From positions 1-64,000 of the forward strand of contig CAJBKE010000026.1 in the NCBI GenBank assembly GCA_903953565.1: a stretch of DNA of 64,000 bases. Reading direction: 5' to 3'. Under the pieces are notes generated by a model that had not been told where the DNA came from, did no database searches, and saw only the letters and a program-made list of their open reading frames with translations. The DNA comes from an uncultured Verrucomicrobiota bacterium. GTDB lineage: Bacteria; Verrucomicrobiota; Verrucomicrobiia; Chthoniobacterales; JACTMZ01. How positions within the stretch are numbered: position 1 is the first letter of the stretch; each line of letters starts with the position of its first letter. This document shows, piece by piece, positions 8,804-18,682 of the stretch. A program made the translations under genes and the position numbers.

Positions 8804-10108
8804 ATGCACGAGTTTTCTTACCGAAACGGCGAATTGTATTGCGAGGGCGTGTCTCTCGCTCGCCTGGCGTCCGAGCACGGCACGCCGCTCTACGTCTATA
8901 GTGCGAAGACGGTCCGCGAGCATTACCGTCGTTTGGACGAGGCGCTCTCCGGTCTCGATCACCGCGTGTGCTTCGCCATGAAGGCGAACTCGAATCTGGC
9001 GGTGCTCGACCTGCTGGCGCGCGAGGGGGCGGGCTTCGACATTGTTTCAGGCGGTGAGTTGTTCCGTGTGCTCAAGGCGGGAGGGCGCGCCAATGACTGC
9101 ACTTTCGCCGGTGTGGGCAAGACGCGGGAGGAAATCGAATACGCGCTGGAGCAAGGTGTTTATTCCTTCAACGTGGAGTCCGAGCCGGAGTTGGAATTCA
9201 TCAACGAGGTGGCCGGCGCGATGGGCAAAAAGGCCCCGGTGGCTTTGCGCGTTAATCCCGATGTTGACGCGCAGACCCACAAATACATTTCGACCGGCAA
9301 GAGCCACAACAAGTTCGGGATCGGGATCGACCGCATCCTCGGGGTCTATGCGGAGGCAGCCAAGTTGCCGCATTTGCAGATCCGCGGGATCCAGACGCAC
9401 ATCGGCTCGCAGATCCTCGAGACGAAACCCTTTGTCGAAGCCCTGGCCAAACTTGTTCCGATCGTGCAGGAGTTGAAGGCGCTCTACGGCATCGAATTTT
9501 TCAGCATCGGTGGCGGGGTTGGCATCATCTACCGGGGCACTTTGGAGAGTGGTGCGCCCGACTGGTGGAAGCGGGCGGATGAAGACGGCGGCAAGCGCAT
9601 CGGATTCGACGACTACGCCAAAGCGGTGGTTCCGCTGCTGCAACCGCTCGGTTTGAAAATTCTGCTCGAGCCCGGACGCAGTCTGGTCGGCAACGCGGGC
9701 GTTCTGCTTGCCACGGTGCAGTATGTGAAGCGCACGCCGGCAAAGACTTTTGTCATAACCGATGCGGGCATGAACGATCTGATCCGCCCGGCCCTTTACG
9801 AAGGCCACCACGAAATCGTGCCGCTGAAAGAACCGCCAGCCGGCGTTCCCTGCGGTCCGGTCGATGTGGTTGGTCCGGTCTGCGAGAGCGGCGATTTCTT
9901 TGCCCAAGATCGGGAGCTTCCCGAGGTGGCCGCGGGTGACCGTCTCGCCCTGCTCAGTGCGGGTGCTTACGGATTTGTCATGGCCTCGAACTACAATTCG
10001 CGGCGTTTGCCGGCGGAAATTCTCGTCGATGGCGACAAGTGCGAGGTCGCACGGGCGCGTCAGTCTTGGGATGATTTGATCGCGGGGGAGAAGGTCGCAA
10101 AAATGTAG
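8804..10108 (+). CDS. lysA: diaminopimelate decarboxylase
   Basis: PLP enzyme that converts meso-diaminopimelate to L-lysine, the last step of the DAP pathway. The 434-residue protein has the alanine-racemase-like barrel with the PLP lysine in FAMKANSN (Lys60), HIGSQI, the glycine loop FFSIGGGVGI, EPGRSLVGNAG, the dimer-interface Cys in VCESGDFFAQ, and the C-terminal GAYGF with a Tyr. There is a short acidic insertion around ESGAPDWWKRADEDGG. Its TAG stop lies inside the TGTAGCG end of the element at 10104-10195. Confidence 0.97.
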   Translation: MHEFSYRNGELYCEGVSLARLASEHGTPLYVYSAKTVREHYRRLDEALSGLDHRVCFAMKANSNLAVLDLLAREGAGFDIVSGGELFRVLKAGGRANDCTFAGVGKTREEIEYALEQGVYSFNVESEPELEFINEVAGAMGKKAPVALRVNPDVDAQTHKYISTGKSHNKFGIGIDRILGVYAEAAKLPHLQIRGIQTHIGSQILETKPFVEALAKLVPIVQELKALYGIEFFSIGGGVGIIYRGTLESGAPDWWKRADEDGGKRIGFDDYAKAVVPLLQPLGLKILLEPGRSLVGNAGVLLATVQYVKRTPAKTFVITDAGMNDLIRPALYEGHHEIVPLKEPPAGVPCGPVDVVGPVCESGDFFAQDRELPEVAAGDRLALLSAGAYGFVMASNYNSRRLPAEILVDGDKCEVARARQSWDDLIAGEKVAKM

Positions 10109-10195
10109 CGTCGCCGTCCCCGGCGACGGCCGTTTCCGCTCTTGCGTCGGACCATAAATCAGCAAGTGCACCGACGCTCACAGAGCGCCGCTACA
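10104..10195. repeat. GTAGCG-family palindromic element between lysA and the DUF1460 gene
   Basis: TGTAGCG (10104-10110) and CGCTACA (10189-10195) bound 92 bases between two convergent genes. Inside is a perfect 8-bp hairpin, CGTCGCCG TCCC CGGCGACG (10109-10128). The left end contains the lysA TAG stop codon. It may act as a two-way terminator, but there is no U-tract. Confidence 0.55.
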
Positions 10196-10200
10196 AATTT

Positions 10201-11106
10201 TCAATCCGCCGATGCGGTGCGCGGTGCGTTGGGCAAATCGAGCGGACGGGCAACGAAGATACCCGCGTGCGTGCTGAACTTGTTGAGGTAATCGCTCAAC
10301 CGGTCATCGAGGACGACTTCGCGGTGATTTCTCGAGGCGTGGAGGAAGCGCAGGACGCCATTGCTGTCGCGGGAGGCGAGGCCGACGTGCGAGGTGTAGG
10401 TCTCGTGCCAATTGGTCACGATGCAGATGATGTCGCCGTTGCGCAGTTTCGATTCGATGCGCGGCACTTGCGAACGCGGGACGTAGGTGATGCCGCGGCG
10501 GGAGAGTTCGTTTTCGACGCGGATGAAAGCGGGAACGAGCGAGGGGTCGGCGCGCAATTGGCGGTAGAGGTGGGGCTTTTTTCCCATGTAGGCCATGCGA
10601 CGGTGGAGTTTTTTGCCGCCGAGGGACGGGGTGATGTCCTTGACCAGTCCGCGGCGTTCGTTGTCGCGGATCCAGTCTTCGAGATGGTGCAAACGCGAGT
10701 CGAAGCGCCCGGTGCAGCGTCCGTCGCGGTAGCGGTCCATCTCGACGAGTCGCAGCATTTCCTGCGGCGAGTAGGGCGGGGGATGCAGGGCGACGAGCCG
10801 CCCCATGCAGAGGGCGATTTCGAAGAGCGTCCAGCAATCCATCCCGGCCATGTTGACCGACTCCGCCTCGACGGTGTCGTGCAGCTCCAGCGTGTAGTTC
10901 ACGTAGGGCGTGCCGCGCAGGGCGAGGGCGAATTTGTTGACCCGTTCCCCGAGGGGAAGCTCAGCCCAGCCCGCGCGGTAACCGCGGTTCATGAGCTGCT
11001 GGAATTTTTCCTGTCCGATGAATGTCTTGTCCAAGGGCAATCCGGCCGCCGGCCCGGGCGTGATCGAGGCGGAGAGCAGGACGAGAGAGAAGAAGGCGGC
11101 GCGCAT
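10201..11106 (-). CDS. secreted DUF1460 (amidase-like, NlpC/P60 clan) protein
   Basis: Exported 301-residue protein with an N-terminal signal peptide (residues ~1-21, AFFSLVLLSASI) and a body matching DUF1460, described as N-acetylmuramoyl-L-alanine amidase-like. Hallmarks are TPYVNYTLE followed by the catalytic Cys region AGMDCWTLFE (Cys91), a later HVGLASR segment with the likely catalytic His, and LRFLHASRNHREVV. A role in peptidoglycan peptide turnover in the periplasm is likely for the clan, but the substrate is not known. It is convergent with lysA. Confidence 0.85.
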   Translation of the reverse strand: MRAAFFSLVLLSASITPGPAAGLPLDKTFIGQEKFQQLMNRGYRAGWAELPLGERVNKFALALRGTPYVNYTLELHDTVEAESVNMAGMDCWTLFEIALCMGRLVALHPPPYSPQEMLRLVEMDRYRDGRCTGRFDSRLHHLEDWIRDNERRGLVKDITPSLGGKKLHRRMAYMGKKPHLYRQLRADPSLVPAFIRVENELSRRGITYVPRSQVPRIESKLRNGDIICIVTNWHETYTSHVGLASRDSNGVLRFLHASRNHREVVLDDRLSDYLNKFSTHAGIFVARPLDLPNAPRTASAD

Positions 11107-11166
11107 CGGAGGAACCTACCACAGGAGGCCCAACGGGCCAACCTGCTCCGCGGACGGCCTGCTATT

Positions 11167-11179
11167 AAGAATTATTCTT
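11167..11179. promoter_or_regulatory. candidate Fur/PerR-type operator before the fur-like gene
   Basis: AAGAAT-T-ATTCTT is a perfect odd palindrome in an AT-rich island of otherwise GC-rich DNA, 33 bases upstream of the regulator start. Its layout resembles PerR/Fur boxes (two 6-base arms around one central base). Immediately after it lies TTGAAA (11178-11183), which at 17-base spacing to GATGTT would place a start at 11213. A repressor bound here would cover the -35 box. Confidence 0.5.
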
Positions 11180-11212
11180 GAAATAAACTGCCATAAGAAC
11201 GATGTTCCCCAC

Positions 11213-11670
11213 ATGACTGGCAAGGCCGCCCACTCCAAACGTCAACTCAAGCGCTACGAGGAATCGATCGCGCAGGACGGACTGCGCCTCACCCGCCAGC
11301 GCAAGCATGTTTACGAGGTTCTCCTCGGGCGTCAGGACCATCCGACCGCCATGGAGGTATTCCTCAGAGCCAAGCCGGAGATGGAGTCGCTCTCTCTGGC
11401 CACGGTTTACAACGTGCTCGAGACGCTTTCCGAGCGCGGTTTGGTGCGCAAGGTGCATCTGGACAGCGGTTCGATGCGCTATTGCGCGAACCATGCCAGA
11501 CACGGACACTTCACATGCACGGGTTGCGGCGCGGTGCTTGATGTTCCGCTTCTTCCCGGAGCGGAGTTGGAGAAACTTCACCAACTTCCGCGCGGCTACA
11601 CCGTGACCCACCAAGAGGTTGCTCTCCGCGGCCTCTGCGCCACCTGCCGGAAAAAACCACCATTGAATTT

Positions 11671-11674
<4 letters not shown>
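11213..11674 (+). CDS. Fur/PerR-family transcriptional regulator heading the suf operon
   Basis: A 153-residue DNA-binding regulator. The winged helix spans residues ~20-85 with the family pattern [16 protein letters not shown] and [12 protein letters not shown]. The C-terminal dimerisation and metal domain has [13 protein letters not shown] and LCATC, so the structural zinc site C102/C105 and C142/C145 is intact. It could sense iron, peroxide or another metal; the residues do not settle this. The stop overlaps the sufC start (ATGA), so it is made with the Suf machinery, which makes feedback control of Fe-S assembly likely. An AT-rich palindrome sits upstream for autoregulation. Confidence 0.92.
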
Positions 11675-12435
<761 letters not shown>

Positions 12436-12455
12436 ACGAAAAAGAGGACACAACC

Positions 12456-13865
12456 ATGAGCGACACACAGACCCAACTGGAAATCGACCGCGAGAAAGGC
12501 AACTTCCGCTATGACGTCGATTACGAATTCGACGCCGGCACCGGCCTGACCGAGAAAACCATCGATTACATTTGCGACGTCAAAGGCGAACCGGATTGGA
12601 TCCGCGAGTTCCGCAAGGACGCGCTGAGAAAATTCCACGAGAAACCCATGCCGACGCATTGGGCCTCGAAGGATCTGGAGAACATCGTCTTCGACAACAT
12701 CCGCTACTATCTTTCGCAGGGCCAGAAGCCCAAGCGCTCGTGGGACGAAGTGCCGGAGGACGTGAAACGCACTTTCGAGCGTCTCGGTATCCCCGAACAG
12801 GAGCGCAAGTTCCTCGCCGGCGTGGAAGCTCAGTTCGACAGCGAAGCGGCCTATTCGAACATCAAAGAAGCCGTGGGCAAGCAGGGTGTCATTTTTGTTG
12901 GAAGCACCGAAGGACTTAAGGAACACCCGGAAATTTTCCGCAAGTGGTTCGGCAAAGTGATCCCGACTGGCGACAACAAATTCAGCGCTTTGAACAGCGC
13001 GGCCTTCAGCGGCGGTTCGTTCATTTACGTCCCGCCCGGCGTGAAAGTCTCGCATCCGCTGCAGGCTTATTTCCGCATCAACGCGGAAAACTTCGGCCAA
13101 TTCGAGCGCACGCTGATCATCGCCGACGAAGGCGCCGAGGTGACCTACATGGAAGGCTGCACCGCGCCGAAGTTCGACACGGCCACCCTACACAGCGCAG
13201 TGGTGGAACTCGTCGCGCTCAAGGGCGCGAAGATCCAATACATCACCGTGCAGAACTGGTCGAACAACGTGTTCAATCTCGTGACCAAGCGCGGGCTGGC
13301 CATGGAAGATGCCGAGGTCAAGTGGATCGACTGCAATATCGGTTCCCGCCTGACCATGAAATATCCCGGCGTGGTCATGAAGGGCCGTCGCGCCCGCGGT
13401 GAAGTGATTTCCATCGCGCTGGCCGGCGACGGACAGCACCAGGATACCGGCGCGAAGATGATCCACGCGGCGGACGACACGACGAGCAATATCGTGTCGA
13501 AGTCTATCAGCGTGGGCACAGGCCGCGCCACCTACCGCGGAATGGTCAATGTGCCGCGCCATCTCAAGGGCTGCAAAAACAACACCGAGTGCGATGCGTT
13601 GCTCATCAATACAAACAGCCGCACGGACACCTATCCCGCCATCACGGTGCGCGGAACGGGCAATGCCTGCCAGCACGAGGCCAGTGTCAGCCAGGTGAGC
13701 GAAGAGCAGATCTTCTATATGCAGCAGCGCGGTCTCACCGAGGGGCAGGCCATGAGCCTGAGTGTCAATGGATTCATCAACGATCTGGTCCGCGAATTCC
13801 CTATGGAATACAGCGTCGAGTTGAAGCGTCTCATCGATCTCGAGATGGAAGGGTCGGTCGGCTGA
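12456..13865 (+). CDS. sufB: SufB scaffold protein
   Basis: Core scaffold of the SufBC2D complex, where nascent Fe-S clusters are built. The 469-residue protein aligns throughout: [13 protein letters not shown], the beta-helix core with [29 protein letters not shown], and the conserved C-terminal NTECDALL segment (the Cys used in cluster building). The ATG at 12456 is preceded by a good AAAGAGGA ribosome site. A TTG at 12432 overlapping the sufC end is less likely. Confidence 0.97.
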   Translation: MSDTQTQLEIDREKGNFRYDVDYEFDAGTGLTEKTIDYICDVKGEPDWIREFRKDALRKFHEKPMPTHWASKDLENIVFDNIRYYLSQGQKPKRSWDEVPEDVKRTFERLGIPEQERKFLAGVEAQFDSEAAYSNIKEAVGKQGVIFVGSTEGLKEHPEIFRKWFGKVIPTGDNKFSALNSAAFSGGSFIYVPPGVKVSHPLQAYFRINAENFGQFERTLIIADEGAEVTYMEGCTAPKFDTATLHSAVVELVALKGAKIQYITVQNWSNNVFNLVTKRGLAMEDAEVKWIDCNIGSRLTMKYPGVVMKGRRARGEVISIALAGDGQHQDTGAKMIHAADDTTSNIVSKSISVGTGRATYRGMVNVPRHLKGCKNNTECDALLINTNSRTDTYPAITVRGTGNACQHEASVSQVSEEQIFYMQQRGLTEGQAMSLSVNGFINDLVREFPMEYSVELKRLIDLEMEGSVG

Positions 13866-13884
13866 GCGGCCGCCAGGAGCGAAC

Positions 13885-15201
13885 ATGAATATGGCAACCG
13901 CACCCGTTTCCGGCGTCCCTTTGATCGAAGGCGCTTTGGTCGAAGGCCACTGGCCCGAATGGTTTGTCGCCTCGCGCCAGCGTGGATGGGAAGATTTCCA
14001 AAAGCTTCCCGCCCCGGCCGCGAAGGACGAAAAATGGCGCTTCTCCAATGTCCGGGCGCTTTCGCTCGATGCTTTCCGTTATCCGGGTGCCGTGGCTGAT
14101 GCGGCCGCGCTGACGGCGCGCTCGACGGGGTTGGGCGAATCCGCCGCACGCTTTGTTTTCGGCAACAACCGTCTTCTCTCTGCCACCGCGCCCGCTGCGG
14201 ATCTGGTCGCGGCAGGTCTGGTCATCATGACCCTCGAGGAGGCCGCCACGAAGCATGCCGATCTCGTGCAAAAACATTTCATGGCGCAGGAAGCCAAACT
14301 CGGATCGGCCAAATATGCCGCCTTGCATCGTTCCGGTCCGATCAATGGCGTGTTTATCCGTGTCCCCAAAAATCTCGAAGTCGCGCAACCTATTGAAATT
14401 TTCCACTGGGTCGAAGGCGAGAGCTCCGCAGTTTTCCCGCACACCCTTGTGGTCTGCGAACGTCACAGCAAAGCCACCGTGGTCGATTGCTTCCGCAGTG
14501 CCGACGGCGCCCCGGCCTTCGCCTGCGGGGTCAACGATCTCGTGGTCGAAGAAGGCGCCAAGCTTAACTACGTCGCCGTGCAGCAATGGAGTCCCTCGTC
14601 GGTGGCGTTTCATCTCAACTCCACCATCGTCGGCCGCGATGCCTCTTGCCTCGGTATGCAGGTCAACCTCGGCGGCAAATTTGTCCGCAACGAGAACTAC
14701 AGCCGCATGGTCTCCGAGGGTGCGCGCAGCGACATGCTTTCGGTCAATATCGCCTCGGACGAACAAATGATCGACCAGCGCACGTTCCAGGATCATGCCA
14801 AGCCGAACGCGACCAGTGATCTGCTGTACCAGAATGCGCTGACCGGCAAGGGCCGCACTGTTTTCAGCGGGGTCATCCGGGTCGAACCCGGTGCGCACAA
14901 GACCGATGCGTACCAGAAAGTGCGCAACATTGTCCTGAGCGATGACGCCGAGGCCAACAGCATGCCCGGTTTGGAAATCGAGGCGGACGACGTCCGTTGC
15001 ACCCACGGTGCGACCACCGCGCAAATCGACGACCGCGAGTTGTTCTATCTTGAAGCCCGCGGCATCCGTCCGGATGCTGCGCGCCAGTTGCTCGTCATGG
15101 GATTTTTCAACACCGTTCTCGATCGCCTGCCGGACGCACGTCTGCGCGGCCACATCGAGGGCTTGGTCGAAGCGCGACTGACTTCCGCTCTGCGGAGTTA
15201 G
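13885..15201 (+). CDS. sufD: SufD Fe-S assembly protein
   Basis: SufB paralogue and partner in the SufBC2D complex, 438 residues. N-terminal EKWRFSNVRAL, a beta-helix core with RVEPGAHKTDAYQ, and the diagnostic C-terminal block LFYLEARGIRPDAARQLLVMGFF are present. It lies 19 bases after sufB with a GGAGCGA ribosome site. The last base of its TAG stop is the first base of repeat copy B, so the element abuts the gene exactly. Confidence 0.95.
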   Translation: MNMATAPVSGVPLIEGALVEGHWPEWFVASRQRGWEDFQKLPAPAAKDEKWRFSNVRALSLDAFRYPGAVADAAALTARSTGLGESAARFVFGNNRLLSATAPAADLVAAGLVIMTLEEAATKHADLVQKHFMAQEAKLGSAKYAALHRSGPINGVFIRVPKNLEVAQPIEIFHWVEGESSAVFPHTLVVCERHSKATVVDCFRSADGAPAFACGVNDLVVEEGAKLNYVAVQQWSPSSVAFHLNSTIVGRDASCLGMQVNLGGKFVRNENYSRMVSEGARSDMLSVNIASDEQMIDQRTFQDHAKPNATSDLLYQNALTGKGRTVFSGVIRVEPGAHKTDAYQKVRNIVLSDDAEANSMPGLEIEADDVRCTHGATTAQIDDRELFYLEARGIRPDAARQLLVMGFFNTVLDRLPDARLRGHIEGLVEARLTSALRS

Positions 15202-15266
15202 GTGGATCGCGATGTCCCCATCGCGATTTCTTTCTGAGTAATCGCGCCGGGACGGCGCGATCCACC
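15201..15266 (+). repeat. palindromic intergenic element, copy B
   Basis: A 66-base element between the convergent ends of sufD and the E2 gene. The termini are GGTGGATCGCG and CGCGATCCACC (perfect 11-base inverted repeats). It folds into two neighbouring hairpins: ATCGCGATG/CATCGCGAT (9 bp, TCCC loop) and TCGCGCCG/CGGCGCGA (8 bp, GGA loop). This is the cleanest copy of the family. Confidence 0.8.
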
Positions 15267-15340
15267 TAGCGTTAGACCCGAATCGTTCGATTCGGCTGGC
15301 TTGGCCGACCGCATGCTGAGCCAGTTCTTTTGGAAATGGA

Positions 15341-16576
15341 TTACAACTCCTCGGGGTGATTAAGGAGTTCGGAGATGCGCATGAGGAGGCGGCCGGCGGC
15401 GCCGCCGTCGAGCACGCGGTGATCGAAACTGAGCGTGAATTGCGCGACGGTTACCGGGACAAACTGAGCTTTCTCCTTGTCCCATTTCGGCTCGACGCGT
15501 CCCGCGCCGAGTCCGAGAAGAACGGTCTGCTCGGGCAGCGGGATCGGCGTGGCCAAGGTAAGACCGAATGTGCCGTAGTTTGTGACCGTCGAAATGCACT
15601 GCCCCATGTCGGCGGGTGTGAGGCGGCGTTGGCGGGCGAGTTCGACCAAACGCGCATACATCGGCACCATTTCCTTGAGCTTGTGTTTGTCCGCGTTGCG
15701 GATGACCGGGACAAGCACGCCATCCTCGGCTTCGACAGCGAAGCCGATGTCAATCGAACCCGGGTGGATGACTTGGTTGCCGATGAGGCGGCCGGCCGGA
15801 GCGCTGTTTTCGCTCAGGGCCATGGCCAGCGCGCGCAAAGCGTAGAGCGAGACGCCGGCTTTTTCGGCGGAGGCTTTGCGGTGCGCGAGCATCTTGTCGA
15901 GTTCGACGGGCAGGACGACGGTGGCCAGCGGTCGTGTCCAACTGCGGCGCATGGCATCGGCCACGGCGACGCGCATGGAGGACGCCTCGGTGACTTTCTG
16001 TTGGTCGAGGTTCTCCATGAAACGTTCGAAGTCCTCGATGGTGACGCGTCCGCCCGCACCGCTGCCAGCCACGCCAGCGAGATCGGCGGCACTGAGTCCG
16101 AGTTCCGTCATACGCGCCTTCATGCGCGGCGAAAGATAAGCGGCACCGCCGGCGTGGGCGGGAACGGGGAGGCCTTTGATCGTGGGTTCGGGTTTGTCGG
16201 ACTGCTTGATCTCGGGCTTGGCTACGCGTTTCTTTTTCGGTTTCTCCGGGGCGCCGGCGGGCATGGAGCCGGTGGGTTGTCCGTTGGATCCGTTTTCCTC
16301 CGGTTCGAGATAGCCCATGCGTTCGGCATCGGCGTCGGCCACTTCGAGATACCCCAGCGTGGCCCCGACGGCGTAGCTCTCGCCTTCGGCCGCGCGCAAC
16401 TCGACCAATTTGCCGCTGCATGGGGCGACGACGCCCATGACGGCTTTGTTCGTTTCCACTTCCATCACGTCGCTGTCACCGAGGACATCGTCACCGGGTT
16501 TGGCGATGAGGCGGACGATGGTGGCTTCGGCGATGGACTCGCCGAGTTGCGGCATGAGGAGAGGAATGCGGGCCAT
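15341..16576 (-). CDS. dihydrolipoamide acyltransferase (E2) of a 2-oxoacid dehydrogenase complex
   Basis: E2 core of a pyruvate or branched-chain dehydrogenase complex, 411 residues. Domains: one lipoyl domain (1-80) with the lipoylated lysine in VETNKAV (Lys44); a Pro/Lys-rich linker; the peripheral-subunit-binding domain (~146-185, YLSPRMKARMTELG); and a catalytic acyltransferase domain ending in SFDHRVLDGG (His386, Asp390). ATG 16576 begins MARIPLLMPQLGE; the open frame continues upstream without lipoyl character. It is the last gene of the E1alpha-E1beta-E2 operon, and an E3 gene is absent. Whether the acyl group is acetyl or branched-chain cannot be told from sequence alone. Confidence 0.93.
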   Translation of the reverse strand: MARIPLLMPQLGESIAEATIVRLIAKPGDDVLGDSDVMEVETNKAVMGVVAPCSGKLVELRAAEGESYAVGATLGYLEVADADAERMGYLEPEENGSNGQPTGSMPAGAPEKPKKKRVAKPEIKQSDKPEPTIKGLPVPAHAGGAAYLSPRMKARMTELGLSAADLAGVAGSGAGGRVTIEDFERFMENLDQQKVTEASSMRVAVADAMRRSWTRPLATVVLPVELDKMLAHRKASAEKAGVSLYALRALAMALSENSAPAGRLIGNQVIHPGSIDIGFAVEAEDGVLVPVIRNADKHKLKEMVPMYARLVELARQRRLTPADMGQCISTVTNYGTFGLTLATPIPLPEQTVLLGLGAGRVEPKWDKEKAQFVPVTVAQFTLSFDHRVLDGGAAGRLLMRISELLNHPEEL

Positions 16577-16580
16577 AAAA

Positions 16581-17546
16581 TTATTGGGTGAGAAGTTGGC
16601 GCAGACGCGCGCCGACGGTCGTGGCGGTCGGACGGTGGGCGGCCCAGAGGTCCGGGTGATAAGGCACGGGTGTGTCCTTGGCGTTGAGCCGCATGGGCGC
16701 GGCGTCGAGGAGGCCGAAGCCTTCGGTGGCCACGCGCGAAATGACTTCTGCAGTGACGCCGCCCCACGGCCAAGCTTCGCCCACGACGAGGAGGCGTCCG
16801 GTGCGGGCGACGGAGGCGAGGATGGTGTCGGTATCGAGGGGCTTGACCGTGCGCAGGTCGATGACTTCGATCTGCCAGCCTTCCTCGACAAGATCTTCGG
16901 CAGCTTGCAGGGATTCGTGCAGCATGGCGCTGTAGGTCACGACAGTGGCATCGCGTCCGGCGCGGGCGATGCGCGCTTTGCCCGCGGGTTGCGCGACATC
17001 GGGAAGTTTGTCCGCCTTGAGATGGTAATAGAGGAGCTTGTGCTCGCAGAAAATGACGGGGTCGTCGATGGACACCGCCTCGAGCATCATGCTGTAGGCG
17101 TCCTCCACCGTGGCGGGTGTCATGACAACAAGACCCGGGTAGTGGGAATAAATCGCCTCCATGCTCTGACTATGGAAGGGTCCGGCGCCGAGCGTGCCGC
17201 CACTGGGCAGTCGGACGACGATGGGGCAGGGGATATCGGTGCGGTAGTAGAGGGTGGCGGCTTGGTTGACGATCTGGTTGAACCCGACGGTCGAGAAGTC
17301 GGCGAATTGCATTTCGACGATCGGGCGCGCGCCTTCGATGGCGGCGCCGACGGCCAGACCGACAATGGCGTCCTCGCTCAACGGCGCATCCATGACCCGG
17401 CCGGGAAATTCGGCGGCCAGATTCTTGGTTGCTTTGAACGCCCCGCCGAATGCGCCGACGTCCTGCCCGTAGATGAAAACGCGCGGGTCGTCGGCCAGCG
17501 CTTTTTCCTGCGCGGCGCGGATGGCTTCGAGGTAGGTGACGCTCAT
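16581..17546 (-). CDS. pdhB: 2-oxoacid dehydrogenase E1 beta subunit
   Basis: Beta chain of the thiamine-dependent E1 heterotetramer, 321 residues. It starts MSVTYLEAIRAAQEKALADD and carries FIYGQDVGAFGG, MDAPLSEDAIVGLAVGAA, EMQFADFSTVGFNQIVNQAA, and the C-terminal domain with VVTYSAMLHESL and EVIDLRTVKPLDTDTI. The start overlaps the alpha stop by four bases, and E2 follows after four bases, so the three subunits are made from one mRNA. Confidence 0.95.
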   Translation of the reverse strand: MSVTYLEAIRAAQEKALADDPRVFIYGQDVGAFGGAFKATKNLAAEFPGRVMDAPLSEDAIVGLAVGAAIEGARPIVEMQFADFSTVGFNQIVNQAATLYYRTDIPCPIVVRLPSGGTLGAGPFHSQSMEAIYSHYPGLVVMTPATVEDAYSMMLEAVSIDDPVIFCEHKLLYYHLKADKLPDVAQPAGKARIARAGRDATVVTYSAMLHESLQAAEDLVEEGWQIEVIDLRTVKPLDTDTILASVARTGRLLVVGEAWPWGGVTAEVISRVATEGFGLLDAAPMRLNAKDTPVPYHPDLWAAHRPTATTVGARLRQLLTQ

Positions 17547-18583
17547 TCTTCCTCCGCGTCGTAATGTCCGTCGACCAGGCGCTCCGTCGAAATGGCCTGC
17601 CAATCTTCGCTGGTCGGGTCCGGTCCTTTTTCGCGCTGCGCTTTGTTGAGGGCTGCCTCGACTTCGGCCTGAGCCTCTTTGGTCCATGTCGCAATTTCCC
17701 CGTCTGTCGCGAGATCGGCTTCGATGAGTTGGCGGGCGCCGACCTCGAGACAGTCGCGACCGACATTGGCCTTGCGCAGATCTGGATCAACGTAACCGGC
17801 GTCGTCATGCTCGCCGTGTCCGACGAGACGCAGGAGGCTGGCCACGACGAGTTGCGGTCCGTGACCCTCGCGCGCGGCTTGCACGGCGAGGCGCAGGGTC
17901 TCGAGGCAGGCCGTCGGGTCGGTGCCGTCGCATTTGAACCCGGCGATGCCGTATCCGGCGGCTTTGTCGAGGAGGTCGGCGCAGACGAACTGGCGGTTGT
18001 TCGGTGTGGAGTAAGCGTATTGGTTGTTGGCCACCACGACGACGAGCGGGAGGTGTTCGACCGCGGCCATGTTGATGCCCTCGTGAAAGGCACCGGTCGA
18101 GGTGCCGCCGTCGCCGATGGAAGTGACCCCGACCACGCCGGTTTCCCCGCGCAAGCGCCGGGCGTAAAGTCCGCCAGCCACCACGGGCACAAGCGCACCG
18201 AGGTGGCTGATCATGGCATAGTAGCCTTCGCGCGGGCGTCCGCGGTGGATGTTGCCGTCGCGCCCGCGCATGGGACCTTGGGCTGATCCGAGATAGGTGC
18301 GCAACGTGTCGAGCACGGTGTCGCCGAAGGCAAGGCGTCCGGCCTGGTCGCGGATGAGCGGACCATAAATGTCGCCCTTTTTGAGGAAGATGGACGAGGC
18401 GGTGCTGAGGGCTTCCTGGCCTTTGCCCAGAAAGACGCCGCCTTTGATCATCCCGGCGCGATAGAGGCTCGCGAGTTTGTCTTCTGTCGCGCGAGCGAGA
18501 AGCATGACGCGGTAAGCGCGCACGAGCAGGGCCGGATCGAGGTCATTTCGTGCCGCTGTCTTTTCCTTGACTGCCGTGACCAT
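17543..18583 (-). CDS. pdhA: 2-oxoacid dehydrogenase E1 alpha subunit
   Basis: Alpha chain of E1, which decarboxylates the 2-oxoacid on thiamine pyrophosphate, 346 residues. The ThDP motif starts at GDGGTSTGAFHEG (residues 157-169) and closes with VANNQYAYS. RRGREG-like phosphorylation loops are absent, as expected for bacteria. The ATG at 18583 (MVTAVKEKT) is chosen because the open frame above it shows no family similarity. It is divergent from the peptide ABC transporter genes and first of three in its operon. Confidence 0.95.
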   Translation of the reverse strand: MVTAVKEKTAARNDLDPALLVRAYRVMLLARATEDKLASLYRAGMIKGGVFLGKGQEALSTASSIFLKKGDIYGPLIRDQAGRLAFGDTVLDTLRTYLGSAQGPMRGRDGNIHRGRPREGYYAMISHLGALVPVVAGGLYARRLRGETGVVGVTSIGDGGTSTGAFHEGINMAAVEHLPLVVVVANNQYAYSTPNNRQFVCADLLDKAAGYGIAGFKCDGTDPTACLETLRLAVQAAREGHGPQLVVASLLRLVGHGEHDDAGYVDPDLRKANVGRDCLEVGARQLIEADLATDGEIATWTKEAQAEVEAALNKAQREKGPDPTSEDWQAISTERLVDGHYDAEEE

Positions 18584-18682
18584 CAGAGAGCCGACACTAT
18601 CGCGGGAGGCCCCTGTGCTGCAAAGGCAAAACAGGCATGGTTTGCTTCCTTTTGGCTCGCGGAGAGTTGCCCTACAGACAAA

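Noticed and set aside
15356-16591. A 411-codon plus-strand frame across the E2 gene
   Set aside because: The minus strand encodes the lipoyl, binding and catalytic domains of E2; the plus-strand frame is its mirror.
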